The position numbers and the translations under genes are program-made. A stretch of 5,532 nucleotides of DNA from Candidatus Poribacteria bacterium (GTDB lineage: Bacteria > Poribacteria > WGA-4E > WGA-3G), in contig VXXH01000701.1 of NCBI GenBank assembly GCA_009835515.1, forward strand, positions 1 through 5,532, written 5' to 3'. Positions within the stretch are counted from its first letter, which is position 1. Every line of letters starts with the position of its first letter. Below the pieces are notes generated by a model. The model had not been told where the DNA came from, did not search any database, and worked only from the letters and a program-made list of their open reading frames with translations. This document shows, piece by piece, positions 1 to 5,448 of this stretch.

Positions 1-350
1 CTAAACGAGAGGGCGTGCGATATAAATTGTGAAGATAGTTTTTGATATTGACCAAACGGCGGATTCCCTATAACCAATACGCACTCGTACATTTCACTAA
101 TATTGTAAGTGAACCAGTCACCTTTGATAATCTCATCATGCTGCGGATCAATATCAATTCCTATTTTGGTGTCATGTTCGATATTTTTATAGAAGGCACC
201 ATCTCCCGCAGAGGGTTCTATCACGCAATCGTATGTGTAAGGTAATTTATCTACTTCCTCTAAACACCTTTTGACGACTTCCTGTCTCGTGTAGAATTTA
301 TCAAGAATTCTACTGCTGTTCTTGTGTTTTTTTCTCCAAACATGCGCCAT
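1..350 (-). CDS. N6-adenine-type DNA methyltransferase, N-terminal part (runs off the left edge)
   Basis: An uninterrupted frame of 116 codons runs from ATG at 350-348 to the left edge with no stop, so only the N-terminal part is present. Visible landmarks are DKFYTRQEV (residues 17-25), typical of the start of this methyltransferase group; the SAM-binding motif I EPSAGDGAF (45-53); an acidic motif-II-like strand GIDID (64-68); GDWF (77-80); and the catalytic motif IV NPPFG (96-100), preceded by the hydrophobic strand VLVIG. In established families, motif I followed by NPPF/Y marks amino-methyltransferases acting on adenine N6 (less often cytosine N4) in DNA. The target-recognition region is missing, so no recognition sequence can be given. 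ATG 350 is chosen because AAAGGAG lies 8 bases upstream. The gene is visibly AT-richer than the rest of the window, which may indicate recent acquisition. Whether it is an orphan enzyme or part of a restriction system depends on sequence beyond the edge. Confidence 0.85.
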   Translation of the reverse strand, partial: MAHVWRKKHKNSSRILDKFYTRQEVVKRCLEEVDKLPYTYDCVIEPSAGDGAFYKNIEHDTKIGIDIDPQHDEIIKGDWFTYNISEMYECVLVIGNPPFGQYQKLSSQFISHALSF

Positions 351-358
351 TCTTCGAT

Positions 359-365
359 CTCCTTT
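359..365 (-). promoter_or_regulatory. Shine-Dalgarno site of the methyltransferase gene
   Basis: On the minus strand AAAGGAG ends 8 bases before ATG 350. It is the strongest ribosome binding site in the window and fixes the methyltransferase start, although the frame stays open upstream to a stop at 435-437. Confidence 0.75.
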
Positions 366-408
366 AGCGTTGTCTTTTTTCGGAAATTCAGAGGATTTTT
401 CATTCCGA

Positions 409-438
409 ATTTTAGCATAAATCCAGGCTGAAGGTCAA
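409..438 (-). promoter_or_regulatory. Candidate sigma70 promoter of the methyltransferase gene
   Basis: Reading the minus strand, TTGACC (433-438) is separated by 18 bases from TAAAAT (409-414); each hexamer matches the bacterial consensus at 5 of 6 positions. The predicted transcript would begin near 402, giving a leader of about 50 bases before ATG 350. The site lies just after the stop codon of the upstream membrane-protein gene. I see no terminator hairpin in this 98-base gap, so read-through from upstream is also possible. Confidence 0.5.
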
Positions 439-448
439 GGAGTTTACA

Positions 449-2377
449 TCAGTGCCACACAATATATGTCGGCATTTGCAGCACCAATCCGATCAAACTC
501 CAGACACACCCAAGCGTATAATCCCCCAAGATCAGTCCCAGAAAGAATGGCACGGCTTGCCGATAGAGTTTCACGCCACCGAGTTTCAGCACAATCGCTT
601 TCGCCAGCCAACTGAGGAAGATCGGAAACCACAAGCCACCCATCCCTGTACCGCTCACAAGCACATAGCCACCCGGATGCAGGGGCCACCAGAGAAACCG
701 GATCTTCATAATCATCAGGAATATAGTGAACAGGAAACTGCTGCCAATAACACCAAGTTCCGGTCCGCTGGTTTCCCGTGGACTGACAAGCCACGTTTGC
801 AGGCGATTAAACGTCTCCCACCCCATATAGACGATCCAGCCGCGCGCCTTACTGCCTGCCCCCATATCGTAGAGGACGTGTAGATATGCCCAGAACGTTA
901 TCAGGATACCGAACACAATCGCCAAAATCATCCCGATCAGCAGTTGTCGATACCCGATGCGACTCCGTTCTGCTAAGCGAAACGCTTCTAACTCACTCGG
1001 TGTCGGATGTGCGCGGAAACAGCGGACAAACGGGTAGAGAAACGTTAGTCCCGTCAGGTTACCTGCACCGAGTCGGCGTGTTCCGAGTGCAAGCACCATC
1101 GTCCGCCCCGGATCGACAAAGATGAGTTGATGCAACGGCGGTCCGATTTCGGCACGGATACGGGTAATGCCGATAACCAATGGAAAGTAGAAAAGAAAAA
1201 AGAGTCCGATTGCCCAAAACGTCATACCCATCTGATAACAGAAGAAAAAGAGAAACAGCATCCCGACAGTAAACAACCCCGCTGCCGTGCGGTAACGCAT
1301 CGGTTCACGGGAATCGTCAGGCGCGGCTTCACCACGGCGTTGTGCGATGCCGAAAACCTTCCGAATGATACGTCCGTAGTGTTTCCGGCCCATCCATAAC
1401 GGAATACATCCGAACGCTATCCATGCCCCCGTCTGTTGTTCAAGATGGTAGATGTTCCGCGCCCCGAACGCATCCGTTACAATCAGTTGGATGCGACTGA
1501 GAAGCCAGAAAAACCAGCACGAAAACGAGAGGTCGAGCGGTGTGAAAAACATCAACCCGATACTGAATGGATAGAAGGAGATATGAATCGGGCCCATCGC
1601 ACTCCACGGTCTTGAGCTGAATTGCCCGATTGTTTTGCCTTTGATCGGTAGCGCGGGTACATCAGGGAACAGATAGTTCAAGCCGTTCAGCAATTCTGCG
1701 CTGCCTGCGAGTGCGAATCCAAGCCACATCCATAGGGAAATAAAAAAGCGTTTCGGGTTGCTCGTCAATGCCAACGGGAGTTGGACGATCGGATAGTTCA
1801 GGCGTTCGTTTTCTGTCCACTGTTTTCGGAGAAAAACCGTTACTGCCAATAACGTTAGCCAGAGCGCGATAACAAAACTGGACCAAGATAGCACCGGTGG
1901 TATCCATGCGTTTAGCGTGGCAGAGGTGTAGAGTGTAGAATCGCCATTATAGAATCCGTCTAAGATACGCGGACTTTTGACAGCGATCCATGTTGGGATG
2001 TGATGTCCGAAAAGTGGGATCCATTCGTTTTCTGGCGATGCGAATTGAAAGGTGTGTGCGAGGACGGGGATGAGGTAGCCCATCATCGTATGCCCACTGA
2101 TCGTCGTTAGCATCACGACCATGACATAGATGGTTTGCAAATCGGCTTGCGACATCGCCAACCGCGGCAGGAATCGTTGTAGCAATAGGTTGGCAAGCAC
2201 AAAGACAAGGAGCGTAAAAACCGCATTAAAAAACAGCGAGGCAATCGTCAACTGCGTCGAGTGCCACACCTCTGTCCCCATCAGGCACCAGTAACTATTA
2301 AAAGCGACGAGAGCCAACCCAATCAGCAGAATGTGCGGTTTGACGAGATTGATTTTACTGTTTCCGTTAGTTTCCAT
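449..2377 (-). CDS. Polytopic membrane protein, DUF6785/DUF6784-type, copy A
   Basis: A 642-residue, very hydrophobic protein with about 12-14 likely membrane segments, for example near residues 14-34, 44-66, 82-107, 159-183, 212-232, 266-293, 366-404 (two), 476-502, 540-557, 571-597 and 609-634. I recognise features of the uncharacterised DUF6785 (N-terminal) plus DUF6784 (C-terminal) architecture: SPENEW (114-119), RKQWTENERLNYPIVQLPLA (184-203), RIRAEIGPP (406-414), HPTPSELEAFRLAER (457-471), RFLWWPLHPGGY (560-571) and FFLGLILGDY (611-620). It has full family-like length and no signal peptide. Its ATG overlaps the end of the ligase gene by 11 bases, so the two are very probably co-transcribed and translationally coupled. 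Function is unknown; an inner-membrane transporter is the natural guess from topology, and a distant resemblance to oligopeptide (OPT) transporters is only a speculation. A close paralogue lies at 3458-5386. The gene ends in TGA with no visible terminator behind it. Confidence 0.9.
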   Translation of the reverse strand: METNGNSKINLVKPHILLIGLALVAFNSYWCLMGTEVWHSTQLTIASLFFNAVFTLLVFVLANLLLQRFLPRLAMSQADLQTIYVMVVMLTTISGHTMMGYLIPVLAHTFQFASPENEWIPLFGHHIPTWIAVKSPRILDGFYNGDSTLYTSATLNAWIPPVLSWSSFVIALWLTLLAVTVFLRKQWTENERLNYPIVQLPLALTSNPKRFFISLWMWLGFALAGSAELLNGLNYLFPDVPALPIKGKTIGQFSSRPWSAMGPIHISFYPFSIGLMFFTPLDLSFSCWFFWLLSRIQLIVTDAFGARNIYHLEQQTGAWIAFGCIPLWMGRKHYGRIIRKVFGIAQRRGEAAPDDSREPMRYRTAAGLFTVGMLFLFFFCYQMGMTFWAIGLFFLFYFPLVIGITRIRAEIGPPLHQLIFVDPGRTMVLALGTRRLGAGNLTGLTFLYPFVRCFRAHPTPSELEAFRLAERSRIGYRQLLIGMILAIVFGILITFWAYLHVLYDMGAGSKARGWIVYMGWETFNRLQTWLVSPRETSGPELGVIGSSFLFTIFLMIMKIRFLWWPLHPGGYVLVSGTGMGGLWFPIFLSWLAKAIVLKLGGVKLYRQAVPFFLGLILGDYTLGCVWSLIGLVLQMPTYIVWH

Positions 2378-3110
2378 CCCCGCTCCTGCTGATGTGCTGT
2401 AGTGCTTGCTGTAAAACCGCTGCGTTGCTGTATCTTTTCAGAGTATCTTGTGCTGTAGTAGCATCACTTGACAATTCCGGAATCTTTTCGCATAACAGTG
2501 GCAATGCTCGGACGACATTATCCACGATCGTGATGCTCGCCTGCTTCGCGGTGCGCGACATCGGGTTCAGATCGACAGTCACGACATTTTTGCCCATCTT
2601 CTGAAGTGCCTCACATCGGTCACCGTCCTCAAGAGGCACGAAGACGACATCCGCTTTAAAGATTCCCTCTGGATGCACAAACTTCCGGTTGGAGTCGATA
2701 TAGGAGAGTTGCGCCTCGGTTGTCGGCATCAGTACATCCGGCGCACCATACTTGAGTAGATGGTCTCGAATCCTCTCTTCCCGTCCTGTTTCCGTGTGAA
2801 AAATGTTTACCTCAAGAGGCGCGTTCAGCACCCGTCCTAATTCGATGAGTCCCTCTGGTGCCAATGCCGCCACATTCCCGTTGACGGAAATGATAGGGTG
2901 TTCTGCCGATAGAAGCATAACCGCAGCAGCGTGGATCGCCTCAATCGCGAAGGGTTGTGTCTCCTCTCCAATCAGGTAATCGAAAGCCTCCCCACGTCCA
3001 TGCGCGATAAGTCCGTGGATTGAGGTAATCCCTTGCTCTACGGCTGCAACGATGGTATCTCTGAGTGTGAGTGAAAGGTATCGGGGATGTGTTTTCGGAA
3101 CGTCGCTCAA
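2367..3110 (-). CDS. 4-phosphopantoate--beta-alanine ligase (archaeal-type phosphopantothenate synthetase, DUF137 family)
   Basis: A 247-residue soluble protein that I recognise as the archaeal phosphopantothenate synthetase family (EC 6.3.2.36). The family joins 4-phosphopantoate and beta-alanine with ATP to give 4'-phosphopantothenate, a cytosolic step of coenzyme A synthesis that replaces the bacterial PanC/pantothenate-kinase order. Conserved blocks follow the family order: HPRYLSL (8-14), GLIAHGRGEAFDYLIGE (33-49), ISVNGNVAAL (74-83), DSNRK (139-143), KADVVFVPLEDGDR (152-165), VDLNPMSRTA (179-188) and SITIVDNVVRA (192-202). Length is close to the archaeal proteins (about 250-260 residues) and no key block is missing. 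Translation starts at TTG (3110-3108), supported by GAGGTG 8 bases upstream and a well-placed promoter. The frame ends in TAA inside the start of the following membrane-protein gene. The family is mostly archaeal, so its presence in an apparently bacterial operon is notable; its usual partner, pantoate kinase, is not in the window. An inactive or repurposed relative cannot be excluded but nothing suggests it. Confidence 0.92.
   Translation of the reverse strand: MSDVPKTHPRYLSLTLRDTIVAAVEQGITSIHGLIAHGRGEAFDYLIGEETQPFAIEAIHAAAVMLLSAEHPIISVNGNVAALAPEGLIELGRVLNAPLEVNIFHTETGREERIRDHLLKYGAPDVLMPTTEAQLSYIDSNRKFVHPEGIFKADVVFVPLEDGDRCEALQKMGKNVVTVDLNPMSRTAKQASITIVDNVVRALPLLCEKIPELSSDATTAQDTLKRYSNAAVLQQALQHISRSGDGN
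2383..2387 (-). promoter_or_regulatory. Shine-Dalgarno site of copy A, inside the ligase gene
   Basis: AGGAG on the minus strand lies 5 bases before ATG 2377 and is embedded in the last codons of the ligase gene (…SRSGDGN-stop). The ligase stop TAA (2367-2369) falls 11 bases into the membrane-protein gene, so ribosomes finishing the ligase pass over this start. Confidence 0.75.
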
Positions 3111-3118
3111 TTGGATAG

Positions 3119-3124
3119 CACCTC
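3119..3124 (-). promoter_or_regulatory. Shine-Dalgarno site supporting the TTG start of the ligase
   Basis: GAGGTG on the minus strand lies 8 bases before the TTG at 3110-3108 and matches part of the consensus anti-SD complement AGGAGGTG. It supports the non-ATG start. Confidence 0.65.
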
Positions 3125-3141
3125 AGCCCAAGTTTGCGTCT

Positions 3142-3170
3142 ATTATACTGTGTTTCCGGTAAGTTTGCAA
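3142..3170 (-). promoter_or_regulatory. Sigma70-type promoter of the ligase/membrane-protein operon
   Basis: On the minus strand TTGCAA (3165-3170) is followed after 17 bases by a perfect TATAAT (3142-3147). The start point should be near 3135, leaving a leader of about 25 bases before the TTG of the ligase. The site lies in a 43-base block (3129-3171) that recurs at 5406-5448 with only 3 mismatches. Confidence 0.75.
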
Positions 3171-3241
3171 GGGATGATGCGTTTTATTCAGAACCATTCA
3201 GTTCTCCATCTTTCGCTCTGGTTTTCACCCCAGACGCGGTA

Positions 3242-3385
3242 GGTTCGGTTTTGTGGTGTACTTGAAGAAATCCGCAGAAATTCGCAGAAATACCCAAGCA
3301 AATACCCCTAAGCAATACGCAGAAATACCCAAGCAAAAACACCCCTATCAAAAACCCCAAATGCGACCTGCATTCCAACCGAACC
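3242..3385. repeat. Inverted 9-mers bracketing a repeat-rich spacer
   Basis: GGTTCGGTT at 3242-3250 and its exact reverse complement AACCGAACC at 3377-3385 enclose about 126 bases that include the direct repeats described separately. No gene is supportable here: the one minus-strand frame across it (3184-3420) is hydrophobic but is composed of the repeats and has no family features. The block may be a small dispersed, non-coding element; this is inference from one copy. Confidence 0.45.
3273..3337. repeat. 20-base direct repeat, period 35, with a third partial copy
   Basis: The 20-mer cgcagaaatacccaagcaaa occurs at 3283-3302 and again at 3318-3337. Its first eight bases (cgcagaaa) occur once more at 3273-3280, ten bases before the first full copy. 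Similar C-run units (accccta, acccct) follow each copy. The spacing and the partial copy indicate local tandem expansion in non-coding DNA. Confidence 0.75.
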
Positions 3386-3397
3386 GGACATCCAAAG

Positions 3398-3424
3398 AGA
3401 GGTTTAGTTAACCAGAACACCTCT
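3398..3424 (-). terminator. Weak hairpin after copy B, possible terminator
   Basis: On the minus strand AGAGGT (3419-3424) pairs with ACCTCT (3398-3403) across a 15-base loop, and the second arm is followed by CTTT. An alternative smaller stem (GGTT with AACC) exists inside. It lies about 35 bases after the stop of the upstream membrane-protein gene, where a terminator would be expected, but the stem is short and the T-run poor. Confidence 0.25.
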
Positions 3425-3451
3425 TAACTGAGTACTGATAACTGATAACTG
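3424..3451. repeat. Heptad tandem repeat, about four units
   Basis: Four consecutive 7-base units end in ACTG (ttaactg, agtactg, ataactg, ataactg); the last two are identical. The array ends 6 bases before the stop codon of copy B (3458-3460), in its 3' untranslated region. Heptanucleotide tandem repeats of this kind are known from intergenic regions of some cyanobacteria; the resemblance is in style only. Confidence 0.7.
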
Positions 3452-3457
3452 AATACC

Positions 3458-5386
3458 TCAATGCCACACAATATAGGTCGGTATCTCCAGCACCAACCCG
3501 ATGAGGCTCCAGACACATCCAAGCGTGTAATCCCCTAAAATTAGCCCCAAAAAGAACGGGATGGCTTGTCGGTAGAGTTTCACGCCGCCAATCTTTAGCA
3601 CGATCGCCTTTGCTAACCAACCCAAGAAGATGGTAAACCACAACCTTCCCATTCCCGTTCCGCTGACTAACACGTAACCGGCAGGATGTAGGGGCCACCA
3701 GAGAAACCGGATCTTCATAATCATCAGGAATATCGTGAACATGAAACTGCTGCCGATAACGCCGAGTTCCGGCACGCTCGTCTCGCGTGGACTCACAAGC
3801 CACGTTTGCAGTCGGTTAAATGTCTCCCACCCCATATAAACAATCCAGCCGCGTGCCTTGCTGCCCGCGCCCATATCGTAGAGGACGTGCAGATACGCCC
3901 AGAACGTTATCAAGATACCGAACACAATCGCCAGTATCATCCCGATCAGCAGCTGCCGATACCCGATGTTCGTCCGTTCTGCGAGGCGGAACGCCTCCAG
4001 TTCACTTGGTGTCGGATGTGCGCGGAAACAGCGGACAAACGGATAGAGGAACGTCAACCCCATCAGATTGCCTGTGCCGAGTCGGCGTGTGCCCAACGCC
4101 AATACCATCGTCCGCCCCGGGTCGACAAGGACGAGTTGATGAAGGGGCGGCCCAATTTCGGCGCGGATGCGGGTGATACCGAGAATCATTGGAAAGTAGA
4201 AAAGAAAAAAGAGTCCGATTGCCCAGAAGGTCATCCCCATCTGAAAACAGAAGAAGAAAAGGAACATCAGCCCTACGGTGAACAGCACGGCAGCAGTGCG
4301 GTAACGCATCGGTTCACCAGAATCGTCCGGTGGCGGTTCGCCACGGCGTTGTGTGATGCCGAATACCTTCCGAATGATACGTCCATAATGCCGTCGCCCC
4401 ATCCACAACGGGATGCATCCGAACGCGATCCAAGCACCCGTCTGCTGTTCGAGGTTATAGATATTGCGTGCGCCAAACATATCTGTCACGACCATCTGAA
4501 GGCGGGTCAGGAGCCAGAAGAACCAGCACGAAAACGAGAGATCCAGCGGCGTGAAGAACATCAACCCGATGCTGAACGGATAGAAGGAGATGCGAATCTG
4601 TCCCATCGCACTCCACGGTTTTGAGCTGAATTGTCCAAGCGATTTGTTTCTAATCGGTAGGGAAGGAATCTCTGGAAACAGGAAACTCAGTCCATTGAGC
4701 AGCTCCGCGCTCCCCGCAAGCGCGAAGCCGAGCCACATCCACGGAGAAGTAAAGAAACGTTTTGGGTTGCTCGTCAACGCTAACGGGAGTTGGACGATCG
4801 GATAGTTCAGGCGTTCATTTTCGGTCCACTGCTTACGGAGGAAGATCGTTACCGCCAGCAGTGTCAGCCAGAGCGCAATCACAAAACTCGACCAAGATAG
4901 CACCGGGGGTATCCATGCGTTTAGGGTGGCGGAATTATAGAGGGTGGAATCTCCATTGTAGAACCCGTCTACGATACGCGGGCTTTTGACAGCGATCCAA
5001 CTCGGGATACTGTTCCCAAAGAGCGATAACCACTCATTTTCGGGGGTTGCGAACTGAAATGTATGCGCAAGGACTGGGATGAGGTACCCCATCATCGTAT
5101 GTCCGCTGATCGTTGATACCATCACGACCATAACATAGATGGTTTGCAAATCCGCTTCGGACATCGCCAGCCGCGGGATAAACCGCTGGAACAGTAGATT
5201 GACAAGCACGAAAACGAGGAGGGTGAAAACGGCATTAAAGAACAGCGAGGCGATTGTCAACTGCGTCGAGTGCCACACCTCTGTTCCCATCAGGCACCAG
5301 TAGCTATTAAAAGCGACGAGCACCAGCCCAATCAGTAGAATATGCGGTTTAACAAGGTTCCGTTTCCTGTTTCCGTTGGTTTCCAT
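3458..5386 (-). CDS. Polytopic membrane protein, DUF6785/DUF6784-type, copy B
   Basis: A 642-residue membrane protein that aligns without gaps to copy A (449-2377); by eye about 66 positions differ, close to 90% identity. It keeps the family features: TPENEW (114-119), RKQWTENERLNYPIVQLPLA (184-203), RIRAEIGPP (406-414), HPTPSELEAFRLAER (457-471), RFLWWPLHPAGY (560-571) and FFLGLILGDY (611-620). Residues 23-61 and 474-537 are identical in both, while the 234-265 region differs at 12 of 32 positions. An ATG two codons upstream (5392) would give 644 residues. I prefer ATG 5386 because it is the counterpart of the copy A start and has AGGA 6 bases upstream, whereas AGGA would abut the upstream ATG. 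Unlike copy A it follows its promoter directly, with no ligase gene between. Function is unknown; an inner-membrane transporter with a related but not identical substrate is inference. Confidence 0.9.
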   Translation of the reverse strand: METNGNRKRNLVKPHILLIGLVLVAFNSYWCLMGTEVWHSTQLTIASLFFNAVFTLLVFVLVNLLFQRFIPRLAMSEADLQTIYVMVVMVSTISGHTMMGYLIPVLAHTFQFATPENEWLSLFGNSIPSWIAVKSPRIVDGFYNGDSTLYNSATLNAWIPPVLSWSSFVIALWLTLLAVTIFLRKQWTENERLNYPIVQLPLALTSNPKRFFTSPWMWLGFALAGSAELLNGLSFLFPEIPSLPIRNKSLGQFSSKPWSAMGQIRISFYPFSIGLMFFTPLDLSFSCWFFWLLTRLQMVVTDMFGARNIYNLEQQTGAWIAFGCIPLWMGRRHYGRIIRKVFGITQRRGEPPPDDSGEPMRYRTAAVLFTVGLMFLFFFCFQMGMTFWAIGLFFLFYFPMILGITRIRAEIGPPLHQLVLVDPGRTMVLALGTRRLGTGNLMGLTFLYPFVRCFRAHPTPSELEAFRLAERTNIGYRQLLIGMILAIVFGILITFWAYLHVLYDMGAGSKARGWIVYMGWETFNRLQTWLVSPRETSVPELGVIGSSFMFTIFLMIMKIRFLWWPLHPAGYVLVSGTGMGRLWFTIFLGWLAKAIVLKIGGVKLYRQAIPFFLGLILGDYTLGCVWSLIGLVLEIPTYIVWH

Positions 5387-5392
5387 TCCCAT

Positions 5393-5396
5393 TCCT
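5393..5396 (-). promoter_or_regulatory. Shine-Dalgarno site that decides the start of copy B
   Basis: AGGA on the minus strand lies 6 bases before ATG 5386 but directly abuts the upstream in-frame ATG at 5392. Spacing and alignment with the copy A leader (AGCAGGA shared) favour the downstream start. Confidence 0.6.
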
Positions 5397-5418
5397 GCTG
5401 AAGCACAAATTTGCGTCT

Positions 5419-5447
5419 ATTATACTCTGTTTCGGGTAAGTTTGCAA
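5419..5447 (-). promoter_or_regulatory. Sigma70-type promoter of copy B
   Basis: On the minus strand TTGCAA (5442-5447), a 17-base spacer and TATAAT (5419-5424) form a promoter that should start transcription near 5412, about 25 bases before ATG 5386. Spacer and flanks match the promoter at 3142-3170 almost base for base. TTTGC occurs as a direct repeat on the plus strand at 5410-5414 and 5441-5445, 31 bases apart, at the two edges of the core promoter. Confidence 0.75.
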
Positions 5448-5448
5448 G

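Noticed and set aside
42..245. Plus-strand 67-codon frame at the left end
   Set aside because: It is the mirror of the methyltransferase coding region, whose minus-strand frame carries the EPSAGDGAF and NPPFG motifs.
260..418. Minus-strand 52-codon frame (MLKFGMKNPL…) overlapping the methyltransferase start
   Set aside because: It looks protein-like but has no good ribosome binding site, its first ATG lies upstream of the predicted transcription start, and most of it overlaps the methyltransferase in another frame.
452..1399. Successive plus-strand open frames opposite copy A
   Set aside because: They mirror the coding strand of copy A, equivalent frames appear opposite copy B, and they have low-complexity polar composition.
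3190..3236. Two small 5-bp stems (AGAAC/GTTCT and TCTGG/CCAGA) as a terminator or RNA element
   Set aside because: The stems are too short, there is no T-run, and they lie just upstream of a promoter with no conserved riboswitch features.
3273..3337. Repeats as a CRISPR array
   Set aside because: There are only two full 20-base copies with a 15-base gap, related sequence fills the gap, and no cas genes are present.
3184..3420. Minus-strand 78-codon hydrophobic frame in the spacer
   Set aside because: It is built from the repeats of the spacer, has no ribosome binding site I can see and no recognisable family. It is probably repeat DNA that happens to lack stops.
3806..4624. Long plus-strand open frame (272 codons) opposite copy B
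   Set aside because: It is antisense to a confidently coding gene, its composition (many His, Arg, Gln, Pro) is that of a mirror frame, and it has no Shine-Dalgarno site or family features.
5387..5392. Upstream ATG giving copy B two extra residues
   Set aside because: The AGGA site would directly abut this ATG, and alignment with copy A places the start at 5386.
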